A stretch of 64,000 nt of DNA from Gigaspora rosea (taxonomy: Eukaryota > Glomeromycota > Glomeromycetes > Diversisporales > Gigasporaceae), in contig QKWP01000073.1 of the NCBI GenBank assembly GCA_003550325.1, positions 497,068 to 561,067 of the forward strand, read 5' to 3'. The position numbers and the translations under genes were made by a program. Numbering within the stretch: position 1 is the stretch's first letter; each line of letters opens with the position of its first letter. Under the pieces are notes generated by a model, which was not told where the DNA came from, ran no database searches, and saw only the letters and a program-made list of their open reading frames with translations. Positions 9,312 through 16,907 of the stretch are shown piece after piece.

Positions 9312-11030
9312 ATGTCAAATAATCATTTAACAATCAAAACCTTGAGAGAATTAAACTCTAGGCTTGCATCCGAGATTACTGAACTTAGAAAAGAAAATGC
9401 TGATATTAAGGCTGAAAATATAAAATTAAAACAAGCTATAGAAGAAAATGCTATGCTCAAGTTCGGATTCGAAGAACTAGAAAAGAAAAATAAAATAGAT
9501 ACTGCTAAGCTTACTGCCAAAAATGCTGAGCTTAAAGATAGAGTGACAAAATTAGAACAGAAGCAGACCCAAGTTACTACTAATGAACAAGAGGAATCTT
9601 CTACAAAAAATATTTTGCAGTCTACAGCTTGTTCAGGATTATTAGTAAACACCCAGATCCAGGCACAAAGTACTATTTTTCCTGAAATAAAAAATGAGCA
9701 AAAAGGATTATTATCTATTCCGTCGCCTATTGAGGTCCATTCTGAAAAGGAAAAAAACATTACTCCTAGCTTGACAATACCTGAATCAATAACAGAACCT
9801 GAAACATCCGAATCTTCTTTATTGCAAGATACTATCAATGACGACTCAATTGAGATTCTTGAATTTGTAGAAACGATACATAAAGAAAGAATTAGTAATG
9901 AAATAAAGAAAAAAAATAAGAAAAAGGAACTTCAAAGTCAAGAGCCAATGCAAAACACCTCTTCCCTTTCTGATATGCAAAATGAGGTAAATCCTGTTAT
10001 CAACCATAAAATTACCCTGTCAGAACCAATGCTTAATAATCAAGCAGAAAATACCGAAATAAAAATTCCATACAACAAAAGAGTAGAGCAAGTCTTAAGA
10101 CACGATTTATCTGTATTCATTAAAGAAAATATTAATAATAAAGCTAGTGAAGTATTTGATATACAAATTCCTGAATTCTCACTAGAAGTAATTGTAACGG
10201 GATCTAGCAAAATTACAGTACAAAATATAGCCGATTTGTTTATTATAGCAATGAAAGTTAGACAAAAAGAGATTTTATGCTGGTATTGCTACTATAAAAC
10301 ATATGAGGATCGAATCGAAGACATTAAATGTATAAATAAAATTGATGATCAATCAGCAAGGACATTAGTATATAATGAGATAAAAGCACTTCTCCCAAAT
10401 ATTAGTGATGTAAATTTGCGTCAAAGAACATTCAGAGCGAAAAAAATTTATACGTTACTTATGGGAATAGGAATAGAAAAAATCCAAGCAATAACATGTA
10501 GTGCAAGTGCAATTTCGAGTTTAACTGACAACCAGATTCAAGATATTATAAACTGCTTTCCTAAAAATTCAAATGCAGATATCTTTTCGTCTAAATGTCA
10601 AAAAATGATCGGCGTTACAAATTGTAACGCGCATGTGATTAAACAATTTAATTTAAATGACTCAGAAACTGTAGTAAATAAGGAAACCAATAAAACTTTA
10701 CCGGAAACAGAGGTAAATACTATAACCACTCCCTCTATCCTATTAACTCATACCTCTACTCACTCTGTGACTGCCTCCGGCAATTCAGAAGATATGGTAA
10801 GTGAGAATGATGAATCTTTACTAGAGACTAAGATAAGTGTACATGATGATTCTTTAGATTCTAATTCGGAACCCTCTGATAGTGATAATGAAAATTTCTC
10901 TGATAATGAAGATGAATATAGTTTTAATAAAAATATTATATTTTCTGATGATGAAGATGAAGGTTATTATTACGAATTAAGTACCGGCAAAACTTACAGA
11001 AAATCAGATCGTTCAATCTGTGCGTATTAA
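9312..11030 (+). CDS. coiled-coil protein with Glomeromycotina-type C-terminal domain
   Basis: A 572-codon intact frame from ATG 9312. Residues about 8-90 form a long coiled coil (heptads such as LRELNSRLASEITELRKENA). Residues about 95-260 are a low-complexity, Ser/Glu/Gln-rich linker with a basic patch (KKKNKKKELQ) that may be a nuclear localisation signal. Residues about 295-420 form a helical domain with ILCWYCYYKTYEDRIEDI, NEIKALLPNISD and GIGIEKIQAITCSA. The C-terminus (about 490-572) is acidic. As I recall, this domain occurs in many uncharacterised Rhizophagus proteins. A shorter version is found in the RING protein at 12090-13070. The coiled coil suggests oligomerisation. Its biochemical role is unknown. 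Confidence 0.7.
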   Translation: MSNNHLTIKTLRELNSRLASEITELRKENADIKAENIKLKQAIEENAMLKFGFEELEKKNKIDTAKLTAKNAELKDRVTKLEQKQTQVTTNEQEESSTKNILQSTACSGLLVNTQIQAQSTIFPEIKNEQKGLLSIPSPIEVHSEKEKNITPSLTIPESITEPETSESSLLQDTINDDSIEILEFVETIHKERISNEIKKKNKKKELQSQEPMQNTSSLSDMQNEVNPVINHKITLSEPMLNNQAENTEIKIPYNKRVEQVLRHDLSVFIKENINNKASEVFDIQIPEFSLEVIVTGSSKITVQNIADLFIIAMKVRQKEILCWYCYYKTYEDRIEDIKCINKIDDQSARTLVYNEIKALLPNISDVNLRQRTFRAKKIYTLLMGIGIEKIQAITCSASAISSLTDNQIQDIINCFPKNSNADIFSSKCQKMIGVTNCNAHVIKQFNLNDSETVVNKETNKTLPETEVNTITTPSILLTHTSTHSVTASGNSEDMVSENDESLLETKISVHDDSLDSNSEPSDSDNENFSDNEDEYSFNKNIIFSDDEDEGYYYELSTGKTYRKSDRSICAY

Positions 11031-11956
11031 CTTGCAATCTTACATCAAAAAATTTCTATGATAGCATGTATTTTCACGCAGAGAATTTTCTACGTATCGA
11101 TAATGGAAATCAAGACTATAAATTCAGAAATTATGTAAATGATGTAAATGTATGTAACACGAGTTATAGAGCCATGTAAGTGAGGTTAAAATCGCTAAAA
11201 CAAGACTTGATATCTGTTATACATACATACATTGTGCGCATTAGGCCAGATAAGGTTTCAGTCCGGAGTGAATTCTCCACAAAATGAAGAATACATGTGG
11301 CATGGGTTAATTGACCGACTTGGCAATTCCAGAAAAATGAAAAAAATGGCACTTTGTATTTGTGCTCCACCTCACAAATAAGTTATGCATAACGATAAGC
11401 CAGTAATTCTAATACGCACATGTTAATGAATATTTTTGTTACGTGGACAAATCATTAATTCTGATTTATTTTTATTTAACGTTAATTATTCGAGAATTAC
11501 ATTCACATCGCCTATATATTCTATCCGCCACCTTTTTGCACGTTTTGCAATATAGGTGTGAATGGTGATTGCGTTCGTCACAAACCTTACACCCGTGCTT
11601 CTACCCTCTAAAGATATGCCACTTTTCGAAGTAATTTTTTTTATTTGTTAATACGTTACTCTTATCTTTGTTATATATTAAATAACGTGGCTAAATTTTT
11701 TATTATACAAACCTGTAATATGTGGCAATTGCGTCCTCGCCTATAAATAAATTATGCATAAGCCAGGATTATTATTTATATGCAGAAATTTTTTATACGT
11801 ATACCGATATAAATATTTTTGAACCCTTCATTTTTTACATGGAATGAAAATTATTAATATATGGCGCAGTAGTCATGTGAGTGTGACCTCCAAAGGTCAC
11901 GTCTACGTGATTTATACGAATGATTCTGTCGGGTTTTTTGTCCGGAATTTGAGAAT
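11031..11956. other. intergenic between two paralogous-domain genes
   Basis: No gene recognised. The sequence is AT-rich. A short palindrome, GTGACCTCCAAAGGTCAC, lies near 11883. The minus frame at 11164-11370 has no recognisable feature. Confidence 0.4.
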
Positions 11957-12067
11957 TATATGGGCGCTGTTCAATAGAAAAGGGGGAAATCACTTTTTTA
12001 AATCTGGTCAAATTGACCAGATTTAAAAAAGCGATTTCCCCCTTTTCTATTGAACAGCGCCCATATA
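11957..12067. repeat. near-perfect 111-bp palindrome
   Basis: Two 55-bp arms surround a single central base at 12012. The left arm starts TATATGGGCGCTGTTC and the right arm ends with its reverse complement. I see only one mismatch (in the AAATCACTTTTTT / AAATCGCTTTTTT block). TA dinucleotides at both outer edges would fit a Tc1/mariner-type foldback MITE. It lies 23 bp beyond the stop of the RING gene and in the tail-to-tail space between two genes, so it could also act as a bidirectional terminator hairpin. Confidence 0.85.
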
Positions 12068-12089
12068 GTTAATCTGATTTACAGTTAAT

Positions 12090-13070
12090 TTAGAAATCAT
12101 CAGAATTCACCCGCACTATTTTATCTATTCCTATCTTACTAAAGAGATGAAAGATTTTTTGGGCTCTTTCTTTTCTTTTCCGGATAGTAGTTTCAGGAGT
12201 ACCATCGGGAAGTTGTTTTTCAATTTCTTTATTTGCTTCACTATTAGCATCATTTACATTATAAGATTTTTCATAATGAAACTTGAAGCGTTTTGCTATG
12301 GCTATCCCGAAGTTATAGTATTGAATAATTACTTTCTGACTTTGTTTTTGATTTTCACTTTCAGCAAAGGTAATTTTAGTATATAAATTTAGAAAATCGA
12401 TAGGTTGTGGGTCAGCTTCGGTAGCTATGACTTGGTAAGAAGTTATTTTATCTGTGTTTTGTTCAGCGGTGTTAGATTTTAATTCTGTAATAAGTTTTTT
12501 TATAGTATTAGAATCTTTCTTATCGCCTTTTTCCTTATTCCGCTTTGATTTTTTATTGGATGATTTATTTTTAGTAGTATCTTCGTTAAGTCTTTTTTGA
12601 CTCTGTTTTGTATAGTCTGAAATGAAGAAATCCAATAAGGGGAGATTTAAACTATGAGTTGTATCTGAGGTTACTGTATCCCCGCTTTGACTAGATGTCA
12701 TTTGTGCCATTTGTGGCGAAATTTGCATTGGGTCTGAGGTATTCTGTGCCTGATCCTGTGAACTAGGTTCAGAAGTACCAGAATAACGTGTATAATCAAT
12801 AGATTCAATTTCCGTTGCACATTCAGGACATTGCGGAAGATCTTTTACATAATTCTCAAGACAGCTACGGTGAAATATATGGCCACAAATGAGTATGGTA
12901 AATGGTTTTTTAAGTTCGTACAAAAAAAGCTCTTCTTTACACTTTAAGTATGGATCTAATTCTAGAACTTCAACACCTTCTGCAATAACTTCCGGGGAGC
13001 CATTCTTAAGGATATTTAAAGCAAGGTTTTTGAGACACAAAATGTTTTGAGGTGTTGGGTTAGTAGACAT
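12090..13070 (-). CDS. RING-like zinc-finger protein with Glomeromycotina-type C-terminal domain
   Basis: The frame is open from 13076; the first ATG is 13070 (MSTNPTPQ), giving about 326 residues. Residues about 45-95 hold a RING-H2-like block: CKEEL, ICGHIFHRSCLENYV and QCPECATEIE. The first Cys pair looks incomplete, so the finger may bind one zinc or be degenerate. A Ser/Gln-rich linker and a strongly basic stretch (KNKSSNKKSKRNKEKG) follow, probably nuclear targeting. The C-terminal about 120 residues resemble the helical domain of the 9312-11030 protein (IIQYYNFGIAIAKRFKFHYE, then FHLFSKIGIDKI) but stop early. RING proteins are usually E3 ubiquitin ligases; that role is inferred. The frame is intact and ends 23 bp from the palindrome. 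Confidence 0.68.
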   Translation of the reverse strand: MSTNPTPQNILCLKNLALNILKNGSPEVIAEGVEVLELDPYLKCKEELFLYELKKPFTILICGHIFHRSCLENYVKDLPQCPECATEIESIDYTRYSGTSEPSSQDQAQNTSDPMQISPQMAQMTSSQSGDTVTSDTTHSLNLPLLDFFISDYTKQSQKRLNEDTTKNKSSNKKSKRNKEKGDKKDSNTIKKLITELKSNTAEQNTDKITSYQVIATEADPQPIDFLNLYTKITFAESENQKQSQKVIIQYYNFGIAIAKRFKFHYEKSYNVNDANSEANKEIEKQLPDGTPETTIRKRKERAQKIFHLFSKIGIDKIVRVNSDDF

Positions 13071-13076
13071 ATTCAA

Positions 13077-13524
13077 AGGTAAAATTTTGCTTGATTGAAA
13101 GAGATAGTATACGTTATTAAGAGTTACAGACAGATAAGTATTTTATAATTTTCTTTATACTTAGCTCATTTTTATATATTAAACACCCCACGACTAACAA
13201 AACTAATTTGCAGATTCTATTAAGCCAATTTCGGATTTGGCGATCTATTCATTCACGAATTATTTAGTATGGGCCAGGAGAGTCAGGCACATAACTGCCA
13301 TTGTTCCACAATAAGACTCGATCCAAAGGATCATTGCTCGATCTTCGCTGGCAATTGTGGATAAATAATTTAGCTTAAGGGTAGACCCAAAGGGTCATTG
13401 CTCTGCATTAAGTGCGGTTAGTGAGTTGGTTAGTACCGAAATACTTCTATGCTGATCTCCGATTCGTGGATTTAAAACACATGACATTGCTGAAAAATAA
13501 TTATAATTTATTCTGAATTTTATC
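13077..13524. other. intergenic with two variant stem-loop / DPK(D/G)HC units
   Basis: At 13320-13332 lies GATCCAAAGGATC and at 13384-13396 lies GACCCAAAGGGTC. Both are five-base stems with an AAA loop, both followed by ATTGCTC, and they differ by a compensated pair. Read as protein they give DPKDHCS and DPKGHCS, similar to DSKDHC at the start of the zinc protein at 16014. They may be relics of that gene's 5' end. Confidence 0.35.
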
Positions 13525-13560
13525 ATGTACCAAGGTACATATTACTACACGATATTGACA

Positions 13561-13911
13561 ATGAATAAAGCTACATTAGAAAATAATCATAAATCTCGAA
13601 ATGGTAATAGTGTGATATCTCGCATTATTAAACATGTGTCAAATAAAAAAATTCAGATCTCTCTCCGTCAATTACTAAAAATAGTGAAACCCGAGATTCA
13701 GCAGGATATTATAAACTTGATAGCAAACCCAGATATTTCTCGAAGAAATCATACACCATCTGAGGTTAAAAGAAAATGCAATGCTAGAAAAAAACTAATT
13801 TTTAATGATACCGCATCTGAGTCCTTGTCTTCATCTGGCTCCGACTCTGAATCTTCTAGCGATGGTGAAGATTTTACTATGGGTGTGGTGAAAGTGAAGA
13901 AGCGTGATTAG
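13561..13911 (+). CDS. small basic/serine-rich hypothetical protein
   Basis: The frame is open from ATG 13525, but ATG 13561 (MNKATLENNHKSRNG) looks the more natural start, giving about 116 residues. It has a basic helical N-terminal half (ISLRQLLKIVKPEIQQDIIN), a basic KRKCNARKKLIF patch, then a Ser/Asp/Glu tract (SLSSSGSDSESSSDGEDF) and a lysine-rich end. The composition suggests a nuclear or DNA-binding protein. It converges on the tyrosine recombinase remnant with a few bases of overlap. No family is recognised. Confidence 0.42.
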   Translation: MNKATLENNHKSRNGNSVISRIIKHVSNKKIQISLRQLLKIVKPEIQQDIINLIANPDISRRNHTPSEVKRKCNARKKLIFNDTASESLSSSGSDSESSSDGEDFTMGVVKVKKRD

Positions 13912-15106
13912 TTATTATCATCATAAAGTCGGAATGGTCTCGCTTCTTCAGGAGTTTGCCCACGCTTGCGATAATTTACCACAACATAATTTTGTACTGG
14001 TGAACTATGGTTATTGATGTTGTGGCATAGACACTCTCCAGCGATTGTCATTACATGTGCTGGATTTTGAGCTCCGTGTACTACTGCCCCATAAACTGCA
14101 CCTAATTTACGCAAGTGACGAGGGATTAAATCATAGTCTTTTAAAAATCTATTAAACCATTTACATCTAGGTTTTCCTGGGTCACCGATTCGACCAGAAG
14201 AAATAGCATTCTGTATTCAGGTTAGTAATTCTTTGGCTCGTTCTTGATTCTTCTCCATAGATCTAAATTTTCTAGGGATGTCTAGCTGTCCTCTATTCTT
14301 TGCATAACCTGTTACTCTAGCATCTGTAATACGTAAAGTTGTAAGTTCAGCAGGGCGGATACAAAGCATTATCATAACATCTGCGAGAGCCTGTAAGTCG
14401 GGTAAAGTAGATGTATCATAACTATCCAACCTCTCTTTGACTGATTCTAATGTAAAATGATCCGGATAGTCAATACAATTAGCTTCAGCTTTTTTCTGAT
14501 TATCCCTCTGGATTTTGTTAGCCTCTTCTGTAATATCTGGAAATTTCGTGGCCTCGACTATTGCGGGTAAAGCACCAAGATTTCTTAATTCTCTTCTGAG
14601 ACGGGAAAGACGTGATAAACCAGCATTAGCATTTTTTGCTGATAGGGCTAAGGCATAAGCTTTGGCTCTTACATCTCTAATGCTAAGTTTATCCCGTAAA
14701 AGCCGATGCGCCATCTCTCCAATAGTTTCCTCCTTTATTCCTTTCGAGAGTTGATTGGAGATCACAATATTTACGTCCCCACTACAATTTTTCTGGGTAG
14801 AGAATAAATCATCCACTTGACTCCCACTAAACCCATATCTATTATGTAAGATTCGTTTTGCTATCTCTCTGATAATCTCTTCTTCCAAATCTTTGGGGGT
14901 GAAGCTATAGCTATTTTACAACTGCCCTCGATAACATTTATGGCTTTATTTTTCCCACCTCTCTGATTAGGTATCAATATACTTACCTGTTCACTACTAA
15001 ATTTAAAACTATCGCGAAGGCGTCTGCGCGCCTGATTCCGCTTTCTATCATCTGTAAGATTCTCGAGAAACTCTGAGGTGTATTGACTAAGTTCAGATAG
15101 ACTCAC
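13908..15106 (-). pseudogene. tyrosine recombinase (phage-integrase type), broken
   Basis: Several consecutive minus-strand pieces belong to one recombinase-like gene. The upstream pieces (14217-15106) are helical with repeated short regions resembling GFSGSQVDDL and FKFSSEQVSIL, and end in a catalytic-domain segment, ALADVMIMLCIRPAELTTLR, whose Arg matches the box I arginine of tyrosine recombinases. The downstream piece (13908-14114) has RKLGAVYGAVVHGA and a His/Asn-rich stretch typical of the second catalytic block in related Glomeromycotina proteins. Such enzymes cut and rejoin DNA through a tyrosine and move viruses, plasmids or Crypton-like elements. The copy is broken (about two to three breaks) and treated as a fossil of the virus-like region. 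Confidence 0.62.
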
Positions 15107-15306
15107 TTGGGGTTGAGATTGTATTTTTCAACGATTTTAGTTGTGATAGCTGACATGGTTGAATGTTATAATAGGTTTGGTAGTTTATGAACAGTTCTTT
15201 AGGTTATATACACTATGGAGATTCTTTTTTCAAATCGAAATTAATTATCTCGGATCACTATATCCAAAAAATTGAATAGGTCGTGGTTAGAGTAATTATT
15301 CGGAAA

Positions 15307-15495
15307 ATGAATACGGGTAAGGCACGAGATCGATCAAAAGTCTTGGAATCCATAGCTCTACGTAATAAAATTACCAAAAATATCAATGGAATCAAAGAAG
15401 ATATAGTATTGCTCAAAGAGGTTTTCGAGAAAATAATCGATATATGCCAGGTACATGATACACGTCAATACCTTGGATCAGATCTGTTGATTTGA
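15307..15495 (+). CDS. small hypothetical helical protein
   Basis: The ATG at 15307 starts 62 codons (MNTGKARDRSKVLESIA...) with a leucine/lysine-rich amphipathic helix (IKEDIVLLKEVFEKIID). No family is recognised. It sits between the recombinase remnant and the NPxTGR-like small protein. It could be fortuitous. Confidence 0.28.
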   Translation: MNTGKARDRSKVLESIALRNKITKNINGIKEDIVLLKEVFEKIIDICQVHDTRQYLGSDLLI

Positions 15496-15613
15496 AATTT
15501 ACTATTACATAGAATATAACAAAAAAAAAATTATAGCTTCGCATGTACGTAGTGCATATAGCTTTGGAGTTGCGATCCAGGCTATATAATATATCAGTTT
15601 ATTTTTCTAATGT

Positions 15614-15826
15614 TTATTCCTCACGAATTGGAGGGATTAATAGTCTTTCCTCTTCCCAATGTATATATCCATCACGTAACAATCTATTATATGTCGGCCC
15701 ATCGATTGCAATCATACGATTCGTTTTGAGGTTATATATTTTTGGTTTCCTCGTACGCCCAGCTAGTTTGGATAATTCCTTAGCGGTAATCGTTTCTTTA
15801 TTATATTCCCACTCTTCAGTGTACAT
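15614..15826 (-). CDS. small protein with virus-type NxxTxRxIxxxGxTY motif
   Basis: A 70-residue frame from ATG 15826. The C-terminal half reads YNLKTNRMIAIDGPTYNRLL, followed by RDGYI. This matches the short motif N-P-x-T-x-R-x-I-x-x-x-G-x-T-Y-x-x-L-L-x-x-G-Y seen in many nucleocytoplasmic large DNA virus proteins and their fungal relatives, where it sits in small adaptor or DNA-binding proteins. It is divergent from the primase-helicase locus and close to a small zinc protein, in line with a virus-derived neighbourhood. Function is inferred from motif only. Confidence 0.5.
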   Translation of the reverse strand: MYTEEWEYNKETITAKELSKLAGRTRKPKIYNLKTNRMIAIDGPTYNRLLRDGYIHWEEERLLIPPIREE

Positions 15827-16013
15827 TTTATATATTTTTGTGTAGTATATATTATGGTATAAAAGATATTAAGTGGTAATTACAATATATTTCTACTAAA
15901 ATTGTTTGAAATGTTTAATTGCGATTTTCAGATGGTATCATACCATTTTTATATTTAAAACTATATACATTAAAAGTGAAAGACATTTATACCATCCTTA
16001 TATTAAAATTGTT

Positions 16014-16286
16014 ATGGAGAGTCAAAGACTCGATTCAAAGGATCATTGCGTAACTTGTCAATACATCAAGAGAAATGGTGAGGTTTGTGGGAAAGTCTGC
16101 ACTCGTATTACAGGTTGTGCTAAACACTGGAGTTTATATGAAAAAAATATGAAAAAATCACCCTGCAGAATATGTGGCAAACTTACATTATCCTACACGG
16201 GGTATTGCGCGATTCACGCTAAGAGGGTTTATTTCAACAACTGGTACGAGAAACAAAAAGCATGTATAGTGGAAGCGGATACGTAA
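16014..16286 (+). CDS. small zinc-binding protein, family member 1
   Basis: ATG 16014 starts about 90 residues (MESQRLDSKDHCVTCQYI). The cysteines are arranged as CQYIKRNGEVCGKVCTRITG, then CAKHW, then SPCRICGKLT and a final YCAIHAKR. The same pattern recurs in the protein at 19943-20197: CQY, G-x-VCGx-x-C, GCA-x-HW, PC-x-x-CGK-x-T and a C-x-x-H-type end. At least eight Cys/His positions suggest two zinc knuckles. Related short proteins are, as I recall, found in giant viruses and Rhizophagus. It is transcribed toward the primase-helicase gene. The role is unknown; nucleic-acid binding is likely. Confidence 0.58.
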   Translation: MESQRLDSKDHCVTCQYIKRNGEVCGKVCTRITGCAKHWSLYEKNMKKSPCRICGKLTLSYTGYCAIHAKRVYFNNWYEKQKACIVEADT

Positions 16287-16484
16287 TTATTTTCACTTTT
16301 ATGGATATTACTTCACATAGTGGATTGGTTTTAAGCGTCACAAAAACCAGTATATATGGGTATATATAACACAGAGTTTGTATAATATTTTTATCTGAAA
16401 ATTTTATATTAACTAGTTTGTAGGAGCAAAAAATCCCCCCTACCTGAAAATTCACCTATTCACTCCTTAGTATATATAGTGATC

Positions 16485-16679
16485 TTACCATAGATATCCA
16501 TTTTCTTGGAGTATCGTTATTTTTTCTATCCATTCCTCATCATCATAACTCCTTGCTCGGGGGTTGCCATCGTCTTCATACAGTCGGAGCTTAATTTCCT
16601 CACTTATTAATCGTTCTCGTCTAGACATGTCCATCAATGTATTTGGGTCGTCATCGGTATCTTTTGCGAATTGGATCAT
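16485..16679 (-). CDS. small acidic hypothetical protein downstream of primase-helicase
   Basis: 64 residues from ATG 16679, with an acidic start (FAKDTDDDPNTLMDM), an Arg/Glu helix (RRERLISEEIKLRLYEDDG) and YDDEEWIEKI near the end. It lies directly after the primase-helicase frame on the same strand; the surrounding sequence upstream of the ATG also has coding character. It is probably part of the same virus-like gene block. Confidence 0.4.
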   Translation of the reverse strand: MIQFAKDTDDDPNTLMDMSRRERLISEEIKLRLYEDDGNPRARSYDDEEWIEKITILQENGYLW

Positions 16680-16907
16680 GTCTGCGTCCGAACATAATCT
16701 ATCATGGTATGTATATGCTAAATTCCTATCTTTTTCAGTAATAGTAACGAACTTATCTGGGTCTTCGTCGTGATCAATTGCCCACTGTCTGAGACGTTTT
16801 TCCCTTTCTGCTCGGGGTATATATCCAGGTGAGTATGTTTTCGATTGGGTGTTGGCTTCTTCGTTATTGGTCTCGGGCTCATCATTAATAGGTAAGGTGG
16901 GAGAGAT

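Noticed and set aside
9323-9838. 171-codon minus-strand frame
   Set aside because: Antisense shadow of the coiled-coil gene at 9312-11030; Ser/Phe-rich as expected from the reverse of Glu/Lys codons.
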